Shown here piece after piece: positions 8,737-16,734 of a stretch of 64,000 nucleotides of DNA. Below the pieces are notes generated by a model, which saw only the letters and a program-made list of their open reading frames with translations, had not been told where the DNA came from and did not search any database. The translations under genes and the position numbers were made by a program. The stretch is taken from contig DNJC01000016.1 in assembly GCA_003490025.1 (NCBI GenBank), positions 24,164 to 88,163 of the forward strand. Reading direction: 5' to 3'. Positions within the stretch are counted from its first letter, which is position 1; every line of letters starts with the position of its first letter. The DNA is from Geobacter sp. Lineage in GTDB: Bacteria > Desulfobacterota > Desulfuromonadia > Geobacterales > Geobacteraceae.

Positions 8737-9969
8737 CTACCCCCTAAAAGAAATTCCCTCTTGTTCGCCCTTCTCGCCATTATTCATTATCCAAGAAGCT
8801 AATTCTTTCAGCGTTTCAGGCAATGGTTGTGTGAGCAGGTATTGAAGACGGTTGATATCGTACGAATTGAGACGTTTCTTCTTCGGCAGGTTTGACAGTA
8901 TCTCGGCATCCATGTACCAAGGCTCCCAATTGATACTTTTACCTGCCCAAATTTCTCCGACACTCAGAGCAATTTCAATCCCGGCAGGGTCAGGATCACA
9001 GGCAATAAATGCCGGTGCTGGGTAAAGATTCAATATCTTGGTGACTCCCTGTTTCCACCATGATGGAGCAAAGCCGGGCACCCAAATCACACCATCTACA
9101 GAACCCCTTTGACGCGCCACTCTTTCAAAAACAGTCCGGTTTTCCAAGATGCGCCAGCATTCGACCTGCCCTTCGATCAGGACAAAATTGCCTATCGTTT
9201 GGGGGGTCAACCCAATACAATCGGGTACGCACCGAAGGTCAAGAGTTCCAGTATCGGCTTTTAGTGATAGAGGAGCTCGGAGCCAGATCGAAGGGGTGTG
9301 CTGACTTATGCCAATGTTTTCCAAGGGCATTGCTTCATCAATCCAAGACCACTCGGCAGATGATATTGCCTTGGTATCGCCTTGAGCAAAAAGGGCAAAA
9401 TCGCGACGGGTTCCGTTGTATCCCTCACTGATCCACTGATCAAGAGCAACGAGAATGTCGTGACGGCGAATCGCCCGCTCTACAGGCATCTCGCTAAGAG
9501 AACTCAGAAGACCTGCCAGGGTGGGATTCTGAAAATCCGTTCCCCCTTGATCATCACGTAGTTTCTGCATTTTCAAGCGGTTGGCCAGTCCGAGCAGTTC
9601 CCGGACTACTTCCAGCTCGAGAAATTCCACCCACAACGGTTGCCAGCGATTGTTTTCCCGCAGCTCTTCAACCTCGATCAATCCAGCTTTGAGCAGGACA
9701 TCGAACATCTGCCAGGCTTCATTCACCCTATTGCCGCCGGCAACCGACATGAGATTGGTCCACTTCCTCCTCGCTCTTCCCTGCTTCAGCCACTCCTTGA
9801 GAAGATCGCGCCAGGCTGCAGGCCAGAGAGCAACCTGGTCCAAAAGAGCCTTGCTTCCCCTTCGTTTCCGCCGACCTCGCAAGGTACTGACCGCACCGAC
9901 ATCAAGATTGCAGGTGATGATGCCGTCCTTGTCCGGAGCGGACCATATGACATCGGTCATCGAACTCAT
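8737..9969 (-). CDS. jetD: Wadjet JetD-like TOPRIM nuclease subunit
   Basis: 410 aa. The C-terminal part carries a TOPRIM-type pair of acidic motifs: a glutamate in FVLIEGQVE (E266) and the D-x-D in ACDPDPAGIEIAL (D325/D327). This matches the DUF2220-type JetD/MksG proteins that cut plasmid DNA after SMC loop extrusion. The N-terminal 200 residues look helical/winged-helix and should bind DNA or the SMC partner. Position after jetC with an ATGA overlap fits the canonical jetABCD order. It is the last gene of the long operon. The family call rests on motif and position; the N-terminal domain type was not identified. Confidence 0.82.
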   Translation of the reverse strand: MSSMTDVIWSAPDKDGIITCNLDVGAVSTLRGRRKRRGSKALLDQVALWPAAWRDLLKEWLKQGRARRKWTNLMSVAGGNRVNEAWQMFDVLLKAGLIEVEELRENNRWQPLWVEFLELEVVRELLGLANRLKMQKLRDDQGGTDFQNPTLAGLLSSLSEMPVERAIRRHDILVALDQWISEGYNGTRRDFALFAQGDTKAISSAEWSWIDEAMPLENIGISQHTPSIWLRAPLSLKADTGTLDLRCVPDCIGLTPQTIGNFVLIEGQVECWRILENRTVFERVARQRGSVDGVIWVPGFAPSWWKQGVTKILNLYPAPAFIACDPDPAGIEIALSVGEIWAGKSINWEPWYMDAEILSNLPKKKRLNSYDINRLQYLLTQPLPETLKELASWIMNNGEKGEQEGISFRG

Positions 9970-12773
9970 TTATCACGTTCCCGTGTCTGCCTTCTCAAGA
10001 AGGCCACTGGGGGAGCCCAAGTCTGGGGATGGCGCCTTTTTTGGGTGACTAAAGTCAAGTCTGAGGTTTTGAAAACATTGACGTTGTGGGTGTTGGGTGT
10101 TGTCAGCACATATTGGGCACGGGTAGCTTCGAGAAAGGCGCCTACCTTGTCGATGTTGAACACATCGAGATGGGCGAAGGGCTCGTCGATGAACACGAAA
10201 CCTCCAGAACGCCCTTCGTCCATCAATAGGCCGATGAGGAGAATCAAGGACTTCATTACCTGCTGCCCTCCGGACGCCTCGCCGTCGTTGAGGCCGATCA
10301 TCCCCTTTTGGTCGAAGTTGAACTTTACGTTGAGTCCGGCCTGGGCAAGCGTCAAGTCCTCGTTGACCAGATGCGGGGGCTCGACCTCGATGCCGATACC
10401 CGCCATCTGGCCGAGCCCACGTACGTTATGACTGTAGCGCCGCACGGTTGCCCTCAGCACATTGATGTAGCTTTCGCGTGCATCTTCGGTTGCGGTGACG
10501 TGCCGGTGATGATGGATGCGCCGCACCTTGATGGTCTCCTCCATGTGCATATGGTCCCCCTGGAGCTTTTCCTTGACCATCTCCACCTGCTCGTCGGTCA
10601 CCCAGCTCCCCTCGGCGAGCCGATCCTTCAAGCGTTTCAGGTCGCGTTTCACAGCTTCAGAGGATTCGTACTGCTCGCGCAAATCGGAAATCGCCTGCCT
10701 GGCGTACCATCTTGCGGGCATCGGCCGGCGCCGGATTCGGTATTCGAGGATCCGCTCAATCTCCAGCTTTTTCTGATTACGGTAATCGGCGAACTCCTGG
10801 CGCAGTTCAGACCCTTCCCTCTTGATATCACTCTCAAGGCCGCTTTGTTCCTTCTCGAAATCATGCCGCTGCTCAGTCGCCTCTTTGAGCTTTTGGCTAC
10901 ACTCGGCGAGAATGTCGCCGGCTTCCTGTGCCTGCCCCTTAAGATCGGTGAAATCCCGGTCGGCCCGTGCGAATTCCGCCGAACGTGCCGCAAGCTGTCG
11001 AGCGGCATCCACTCCCGCAAGAAGAGACTGTATTTCATCGATCCGCGGGCCTAACTTCCCGTTGTCCAGGCTTAGCTCTTTTTCCCTCTTTTGCAAAACA
11101 TCCAGTTCTCCCTCGGTCTCTATGATCGCATTCTTCCGAGCAGCCTCACCGAATTGGTACTTGCCCGCCTCAACGCCTATGAAGCGTCCGCCACGGTGTT
11201 CGCGATGATACCCCTCACGGGTGACCCACGAGACGTTGCCGGGAAGAGAACTCCCTTCCGTTACCGACTCCACTCGACGGATACGGTTCAGCAGTTCGGC
11301 CAGCCATTCAGGCGGATGTTCGCGAAAAGTCGCCACCTCCAAAAGCGATCCTGCCGCAATGGCTGGGAGAGGGTTCCGATCGGCTACCACGAAATTACGG
11401 TAGCGCCGCTCCTCACCGAGCTCCCAAGCCCGTCGCCGATCAGCCGGATTGGTTAAAAGGACAATATGGGCATAGGGGCCGAGCACCCCTTCCAGCGCTC
11501 GTTGCCAGCCGGCATCGGTCACCTCGACAATATCCGTCAATAGGGCGTGGGATATTTCCTTTTGTTCCAGTTGACTGCGAAAATCCTGCACGTATCCCGG
11601 CTCGAATTTTTCGCCCGCCTTGAGCCCTGTGATGCGTGCTCGCAGGTCACGCACCTGCTGGCGCACTGTCTTAAGCTCATGATCGTTGGCGGCCAGTTTC
11701 TCCATCGCCAAGCGCTGCTCGGACGCCAGCGCCGGCGCATCGAAGCCCGCCTCCTGCTGCCTGCATAATTCTTCAAGGGAACTTTTCTCCTTGAGTATCC
11801 TCTCGGCGTCGCGGGCTGCATCCCGATGGAAAGTAAAACGGTCTCTGGCAACTTCCTCGGCGGCCTCGAACTGCTCTTCCTTGCCCCGGGCTGCCTGGAT
11901 CTCTTGAGCGAGCTTTCCGCTTTTTAACTGCTTATCATCAAAATTTTGCTGACGCAGCTTGAGCTCGGAGCGTTTTTTATGCAAATGGGTGCGGCTTGAG
12001 GAAATCCGTTCCAGGAGGTCGGCCAACTCGGTGCGAGGCAGCGTTTCCAGAGAAAGCGTCTCCAATTCCTTGTTGATGCTGCGCCACTCGCGAAACGAAT
12101 TGACGTTGGACTGAGCCTCGGACAAACGCACTCCAAGACGGGCCAGTTCTTCCTCGAGCTTTTCCAGCTCGCGACCGATTTCTAGCTGCTCGTTTTTGGC
12201 CTGCTGGTAGTTGTCGAGGACCTCCTGGTCGCCAAAGACACTGAAGACCAGTTCCAGAAGCTGACGTGGAGTGTACTCGCACAGTTTGTCGGTGTCTCCC
12301 TGCTCCAGCGCCAAAACATGACGGATCGCATGGGTGAGGCCGGCCTGCTCGAGGCGCTGGCGATAATCGCGCACCCCGAGCCACCTCCCCTGCTCCTCCA
12401 GCTTTTCGATCGCCACGTCGCCTTCGGCCAGTAAGTACTGGCGTTGCCAGTCCCCCCCCTTCTTGCGAATCTGGCAGGCCAAAGTCACCTTCTCGGTCAT
12501 GAACGGGAAAAAGGGGCGAAATCCTGATTCCGACCTCTTATTGTCGACGACGGCCCGCAGCCAGCAAAAGGGTTTGTCGTTTCGACGAACATAACGTTTA
12601 TAATCGCGCCCTGAGGTGCAATCGATACAGAGCAGGGTACGCAGAGCATCAAGAAGGGTGGTCTTTCCCGAACCGTTGGGACCTACTATAGTGATCACGT
12701 TGGCATCCATCGGCAGGGAGAAACGTTCCCAGTAATCCCAGTGTACGACCTCGACCTTGAGGAGTCTAAACAT
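9966..12773 (-). CDS. jetC: Wadjet JetC-like SMC/MukB-type ATPase
   Basis: 935 aa from the preferred start. It has Walker A GPNGSGKTT at residues 31-39, long Glu/Lys/Gln-rich coiled-coil arms (about 170-330 and 550-760) around a hinge-like centre, a signature-like ASGGQQVMKSL, and Walker B FVFIDEPFAHLD near 860, followed by LTTPNTHNV. This is the head-coil-hinge-coil-head plan of MukB/JetC, which extrudes DNA loops. It is shorter than many JetC proteins (about 1,100 aa). An ATG at 12797 opens the same frame, but the ATG at 12773 overlaps the jetB stop by 8 nt (ATGTTTAG) and begins directly at MFRLLKVEVVHW, the usual SMC N-terminus. It functions with JetA and JetB and hands plasmid DNA to JetD. 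Confidence 0.9.
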   Translation of the reverse strand: MFRLLKVEVVHWDYWERFSLPMDANVITIVGPNGSGKTTLLDALRTLLCIDCTSGRDYKRYVRRNDKPFCWLRAVVDNKRSESGFRPFFPFMTEKVTLACQIRKKGGDWQRQYLLAEGDVAIEKLEEQGRWLGVRDYRQRLEQAGLTHAIRHVLALEQGDTDKLCEYTPRQLLELVFSVFGDQEVLDNYQQAKNEQLEIGRELEKLEEELARLGVRLSEAQSNVNSFREWRSINKELETLSLETLPRTELADLLERISSSRTHLHKKRSELKLRQQNFDDKQLKSGKLAQEIQAARGKEEQFEAAEEVARDRFTFHRDAARDAERILKEKSSLEELCRQQEAGFDAPALASEQRLAMEKLAANDHELKTVRQQVRDLRARITGLKAGEKFEPGYVQDFRSQLEQKEISHALLTDIVEVTDAGWQRALEGVLGPYAHIVLLTNPADRRRAWELGEERRYRNFVVADRNPLPAIAAGSLLEVATFREHPPEWLAELLNRIRRVESVTEGSSLPGNVSWVTREGYHREHRGGRFIGVEAGKYQFGEAARKNAIIETEGELDVLQKREKELSLDNGKLGPRIDEIQSLLAGVDAARQLAARSAEFARADRDFTDLKGQAQEAGDILAECSQKLKEATEQRHDFEKEQSGLESDIKREGSELRQEFADYRNQKKLEIERILEYRIRRRPMPARWYARQAISDLREQYESSEAVKRDLKRLKDRLAEGSWVTDEQVEMVKEKLQGDHMHMEETIKVRRIHHHRHVTATEDARESYINVLRATVRRYSHNVRGLGQMAGIGIEVEPPHLVNEDLTLAQAGLNVKFNFDQKGMIGLNDGEASGGQQVMKSLILLIGLLMDEGRSGGFVFIDEPFAHLDVFNIDKVGAFLEATRAQYVLTTPNTHNVNVFKTSDLTLVTQKRRHPQTWAPPVAFLRRQTRERDK

Positions 12774-13455
12774 CGCCCGGTTCCTCCTCTTCCTCATCCT
12801 GATGGATCTTAGGAATAATCTCGCTCAGGTGGCTACCCAACAGGTCGGAAAGTGCGCCGTCGAGTATGCGATCTGCAAGTTGGTTGTAGTCGAGCACCAG
12901 GTCAAGCAACGGCCCCTCGTAAATCTCCTCCTGGCGCTGGATGATAAACCCGAGCCGGGCCAGTGTTCCCAGATTCATCTTGATTTTGGTCGCCTTACCG
13001 AGCTTATCTCCGAAATCGGTGATCAGAGCATTGCGGCTGATGGGAGCGGAGACGCTGCGCCCCGTTGCCAGGGGCTTTTCATCGGCGAACATTTCCGACT
13101 GTTCCTGGGCAACCCCCAACTCCTTGCGTTCAATCTGGCGCTGCCGTTTGGGCAGGATAATCAGGGCCCAGAGCACCATCAACAGTGCAATGGCACCCCG
13201 ATCCATATTCATGGTGTTGGACAGCCACTCCTCCTGTTCGCCAAGCACCGACTGCTCCATATCGCGATCTAGCGCCAGGGTTACATGCGCTGCATAGGGG
13301 TTATCGAGAAACTTCAGCCCGCAGGAATGCAGGCGGCGGTCCAGATCCTGCCGAAACAGCTCATCGGTCAGGGCCTGGCGAACCAGTTTGTCCTGCCGCG
13401 GCAAATGCTGGTGGGCAAGCAATCTAGCGACCAGTGTACGAACCTCTTTATCCAT
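12766..13455 (-). CDS. jetB: Wadjet JetB-like (MukE-type) subunit
   Basis: 229 aa, matching the length of MukE/JetB kite subunits, which are tandem winged-helix proteins that bind the kleisin and DNA. Visible features are a central hydrophobic segment (GAIALLMVLWALIILPKRQRQ), a C-terminal winged-helix-like part and a very acidic tail (DEEEEEPGD). No catalytic motif is expected. It sits between the kleisin-like jetA (adjacent, no gap) and the SMC gene jetC (8-nt overlap), the canonical place. The assignment is mostly positional, supported by size and general pattern. Confidence 0.78.
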   Translation of the reverse strand: MDKEVRTLVARLLAHQHLPRQDKLVRQALTDELFRQDLDRRLHSCGLKFLDNPYAAHVTLALDRDMEQSVLGEQEEWLSNTMNMDRGAIALLMVLWALIILPKRQRQIERKELGVAQEQSEMFADEKPLATGRSVSAPISRNALITDFGDKLGKATKIKMNLGTLARLGFIIQRQEEIYEGPLLDLVLDYNQLADRILDGALSDLLGSHLSEIIPKIHQDEEEEEPGDV

Positions 13456-14724
13456 CTATGGCTCCGTTTTCTTCCCTTTTCTCTCCATGGCACCGGCACT
13501 CATGGATTCAATTTCAAACTGTCCGACCAGGATACTTTTCCCTGTGAGTCTCATCGCCAGCGGCAGTCGGGCCAGATCGGCGACTACACCGTCCAGCGCG
13601 CTCGATTCCGGATCGCCAAGCAGAGCTGCCAACGACATGCGATAGGAACTAGTGCCAAAATCCTCTGCAGGAATGGCGACCTCCAACGGTACATCCATTT
13701 CAATTTTGCCCAAATCGCTAAGAAAATTTGTCAACCGAGTCAAGTCTTCCTCAGTCACGGGCATAGCCTCTGCTGGCGGAGCCTCCTGAGAAGGCGGCAG
13801 AGAGTTGTCCTCGGCCTCGGCGCGTATGCGGTCAACCAGTTCGAATTCAGCAACGTCGAGCGCGATATCGCCGAGCAAACTGCCAAGTTGCATCGTGAAG
13901 GACATCCCGTCGTTCAGAAGGGAGCAGAGCTTGTTCATATCAAGCTCACGCAGCCAGCGGTGAATATCCGAGGTGGACAGGCCACTTTGCCCCAGATGCA
14001 CCTTCTGTCGCTCAAGCTGATTGAGGGTGCGTTGAAATACCGAGCTCATGCGCAGCATGCGGCTCTGCACCTGGCCAATCTTTTGGGCTACCCGGTGAGT
14101 TGCCTGGTCCAAATCGGGATCGGCCGCAATCACCTTCATGATCTCCGTCCCCTTTTCCACCCAATTGAGAACGGAGGACAACTTCTTTTCGCTGCGCCTA
14201 ATGCGAAGTTCCGAGCCGGACAGCACCGCACGGCCGAACTCGTCTTCCAGTTCATTGAGCCGGGAAAGCAGATGTTGCAGGTCTTCGTTGGCCACCTTGC
14301 CAAGTACCTGCCCCGCGGCGAGTTGTGAGGTGATGTAGCCGATTTCGCCGCCCTCCTCCTCAGAAAACCTGAGCAGGACCGAAAGTGCCGAAAGCGCCAT
14401 CCGGCCATGGGGGCTTACCTGATAAAGTGAGGATTCCGGGTCCCAGACGAGAATGCCGGTATCCCTCAGGCGATGAAGAACCGTCTGAAGCTTGGTTTCG
14501 TCAAGGTATGCGAAATGGGCCCGCAGTTCTTGTGGGCTCCAAAGCGGCTGTTCCCCGCGGTGGGCAATTTCTCGCAGGACCAGCAAGCGTATGACGACAT
14601 CATCATCCTCGCCGCGGAAAAGTGCGATGAACGCTCCCAAGGCGTCGCGCGCCCGCAAAAGAGGGAAAAGCGCGGGCAAGTCTTCCGGCTCGATCCCCGG
14701 ACGGAAATATTTTTCAGTTAGCAT
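13456..14724 (-). CDS. jetA: Wadjet JetA-like (MukF/kleisin-type) subunit
   Basis: 422 aa. The N-terminal 130 residues look like winged-helix DNA-binding (QELRAHFAYLDETKLQTVLHRLRDTGIL...SPHGRMALS). A long helical middle region (about 160-290) follows, then a linker rich in Glu/Pro, and a C-terminal domain; this is the MukF/JetA kleisin plan. It links the two JetC heads and binds JetB. It does not show an obvious DUF3375 signature, so a type other than Wadjet I is likely. Its ATG follows immediately on the stop of the HNH gene (TAG-ATG), so translation is probably coupled to that nuclease. The start of jetB abuts its stop. Confidence 0.8.
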   Translation of the reverse strand: MLTEKYFRPGIEPEDLPALFPLLRARDALGAFIALFRGEDDDVVIRLLVLREIAHRGEQPLWSPQELRAHFAYLDETKLQTVLHRLRDTGILVWDPESSLYQVSPHGRMALSALSVLLRFSEEEGGEIGYITSQLAAGQVLGKVANEDLQHLLSRLNELEDEFGRAVLSGSELRIRRSEKKLSSVLNWVEKGTEIMKVIAADPDLDQATHRVAQKIGQVQSRMLRMSSVFQRTLNQLERQKVHLGQSGLSTSDIHRWLRELDMNKLCSLLNDGMSFTMQLGSLLGDIALDVAEFELVDRIRAEAEDNSLPPSQEAPPAEAMPVTEEDLTRLTNFLSDLGKIEMDVPLEVAIPAEDFGTSSYRMSLAALLGDPESSALDGVVADLARLPLAMRLTGKSILVGQFEIESMSAGAMERKGKKTEP

Positions 14725-15498
14725 CTATAAGCCTCTAACCCTGGCAACCTGAAACACTTTGTCACGATGCCAGGCGAGATATGGTTTATGCCTCGGAGCC
14801 AACCAGCGAAGGGAAAGGCCGTCATGTAATTGCAGAGTAGTGCGATGCTGTGGAGTGAGTTTCGGTGAGTAGATTAGCCGTCCGGCGTCGTCGAAGGTGA
14901 TCAGTCCACGATCGAACAAGGCGTCAAGGTTAGCAGATAGCAAGAAACCGTTGAATACATCGAGACGTTCATCATCGCTTTCGCAGTCCGCCCAAGGTTT
15001 TGCATGGCTTGCTCTCAACACTGCGGGCAAGCTAATACCATTAACAGCACAAGCTCCGGCCCAATAGTCCATGAGCGCCTCGCGAAAGGTATCCTGGCCG
15101 ACGCGCTGCTTTACCAATCGTTCTATCTCGGTACCGTTGGAAAGTGTTCTTTCCAGTGTCTCTTTGACGCGTTCAGCATAGGTATGCGCAGCTTGGTTAG
15201 GAAGTGACTGGGCTAGCTCTGCTGTCCGGTGTAGGAAAAGGGCGAGTTGATGAATATCCGAGACTATGATTCCGCCATTATCCAGGCTTGATATGAGAAG
15301 CGAACGGATCAGTTCTTGTTTGATGAGTTCCGAAGAAACCTCGAAAAACAGATTACCCAAATTGGAAGAATTTACAGTTACCAGAGCTTGGTGGCGGGCA
15401 GAAGCGAATACAACAGCAGTGTCATGGCTCTCGATGATATTTTCCCAGCCGTTTTCCCGGCCAACTTTTTCGATTAGAGCACGTTCAAGGGTGTTCAT
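14725..15498 (-). CDS. HNH endonuclease (HNH_2-type) coupled to Wadjet
   Basis: 257 aa. The C-terminal half carries the HNH_2-type restriction nuclease core: QRVGQDTFREALMDYW, CAVNG, ASHAKPW (H165), NGFLLSANLDALFDRG (N183, D192) and ITFDDAGRL. The N-terminal 120 residues are an unassigned helical domain that might recognise DNA or a partner. Such proteins are single-strand-nicking or restriction nucleases in defence loci. It is directly joined to jetA without any intergenic base and follows the ligase gene by 16 nt, so it belongs to the same transcript. HNH genes are not part of the standard four-gene Wadjet set; an accessory role is inferred. Confidence 0.85.
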   Translation of the reverse strand: MNTLERALIEKVGRENGWENIIESHDTAVVFASARHQALVTVNSSNLGNLFFEVSSELIKQELIRSLLISSLDNGGIIVSDIHQLALFLHRTAELAQSLPNQAAHTYAERVKETLERTLSNGTEIERLVKQRVGQDTFREALMDYWAGACAVNGISLPAVLRASHAKPWADCESDDERLDVFNGFLLSANLDALFDRGLITFDDAGRLIYSPKLTPQHRTTLQLHDGLSLRWLAPRHKPYLAWHRDKVFQVARVRGL

Positions 15499-15514
15499 AT
15501 AGAAATTTACCCCA

Positions 15515-16207
15515 TTATTTTGAAGGATAATTCCAGTCTACCCGGTTCCACTCAATTTTACGGCTACGCCAATGTTCATCGATAGACTGGGTAAAGTCGG
15601 GCCTCACCAGCTTTGCCCGCTCATCCAACCAGTCTCCGGATTCACGGCGCACCACCACTCCTTCCATGGGACCGATACGAAAAGCGCTGGTATGCGATTG
15701 CAGCAACTTTTTGAGCGATGCCACGGTGGCCTTCCCCTTGAAGACTTCTGGTACTACCTTAAGATCGAGTCGCTTTGCTAATTCATTGCGACGGGCGGAA
15801 CTCCAGAAACGTTTGGACTGCCGATCATAGACATCAAATACTATAAAAAAGTCAGCAAGGCGATCATATGCCAAGGAATGACGCGCCGCACACCACTCCC
15901 CAAATAGTATTAATTTATCTCCAAGTGACTCAAATAACGATTCTTCGCGGTTCTTCAGCCAGCTAGAAAGCTCTTTGAACTGCCCGTCGTAAGGTTCAAC
16001 CAGATACTGGCCACGGTTTTGGGTGCGCAACTTTCCTTCGTCACTTACTGAAATACCCAGGTTCGCGCCGTCCAGTTTTTCTTCGACTACAACTTCACCA
16101 GCTAACAAGCCATTTACTTCCGAGGGGGTCAGCACCTTGTCGTCGCGAGGTACTCCTTCGCCGAGCCAGATTATATGCGGAGTATGCGGGAATCGGAAGA
16201 AGCTCAT
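15515..16207 (-). CDS. RNA ligase-family covalent nucleotidyltransferase
   Basis: 230 aa with the covalent nucleotidyltransferase motifs in order: motif I EEKLDGAN (K44 as AMP acceptor), R62/R66 region, motif III FGEWC (about 103-107), IIIa FIVFDVYD (121-128), IV EGVVVRRE (182-189), and V KLVRPDF (199-205). This is a minimal adenylyltransferase core with no OB-fold or NAD domain. It is annotated elsewhere as RNA ligase family; DNA nick sealing is the alternative. An ATG at 16231 opens the frame, but the ATG at 16207 overlaps the upstream PIN gene stop as ATGA and starts at MSFFRFPHTPH, so it is preferred. Its tight link to an ATPase and a PIN nuclease suggests repair of RNA cut during defence, or self-repair; this is inference. 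Confidence 0.85.
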   Translation of the reverse strand: MSFFRFPHTPHIIWLGEGVPRDDKVLTPSEVNGLLAGEVVVEEKLDGANLGISVSDEGKLRTQNRGQYLVEPYDGQFKELSSWLKNREESLFESLGDKLILFGEWCAARHSLAYDRLADFFIVFDVYDRQSKRFWSSARRNELAKRLDLKVVPEVFKGKATVASLKKLLQSHTSAFRIGPMEGVVVRRESGDWLDERAKLVRPDFTQSIDEHWRSRKIEWNRVDWNYPSK

Positions 16208-16734
16208 GCGTGGTGGCTCTTTTCGAGCCATTTATCCTTGGCCCACTCATCGATAATTTGTTCGACAAATATTCCCGACGCTCTCAGCGCTTCTTCCCAA
16301 TCATACCAATCCGTATCAGCAGCATTTGCTATTGCACATTCGCCATAGCATTTAATAGCTTCTAAAGCCGCAGCCACCATTTTGCGGTCTGAACGATCAT
16401 GAACAACAGACGACAAAGGCTCCTCTAAATAACCGCAATTTTCATCATCATACACGACCTCTACTTGGTCATAGTTACAAGTGCTCCATTTGTGTATAAC
16501 TACCTGCCTACCGTAATCATTAAAACCAAGTTTATTGCAATACTCATCGTGGATTTGACCTTCACCATCTAATACCAATCGAGAGGTGGACGTATCAAAC
16601 TCATAAAGCCAATCATTGACTATTTTTCTAAGTTCTGGATCTTCTGGAGTAGCGTCCTTGGCAATTGGAGAATTTGCTTCGATAGCACTTGCAGCAATTA
16701 GAACATTGGTATCGATGACGTACCTTTCTTTCAT
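16204..16734 (-). CDS. PIN-domain-like nuclease
   Basis: 176 aa. The start MKERYVIDTNVLIAAS is the first PIN motif (D8). Further acidic residues sit where PIN active sites need them: VVHDRSDRKMVAAAL (D113, D116) and IANAADTDWYD (D140, D142). PIN domains are Mg-dependent endoribonucleases, often toxins. It is somewhat longer than typical VapC toxins (about 130-150 aa) and no antitoxin gene lies beside it. It overlaps the upstream ATPase gene (ATGA) and the downstream ligase gene (ATGA), so the three are very likely made in fixed ratio. The AT-rich composition differs from flanking core genes. A nuclease toxin governed by the ATPase is the working idea; target RNA is unknown. Confidence 0.75.
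   Translation of the reverse strand: MKERYVIDTNVLIAASAIEANSPIAKDATPEDPELRKIVNDWLYEFDTSTSRLVLDGEGQIHDEYCNKLGFNDYGRQVVIHKWSTCNYDQVEVVYDDENCGYLEEPLSSVVHDRSDRKMVAAALEAIKCYGECAIANAADTDWYDWEEALRASGIFVEQIIDEWAKDKWLEKSHHA

Noticed and set aside
16204..16734. VapBC-type toxin-antitoxin pair
   Set aside because: The PIN-like gene has no small antitoxin gene next to it; its overlapping partners are an ATPase and a ligase.
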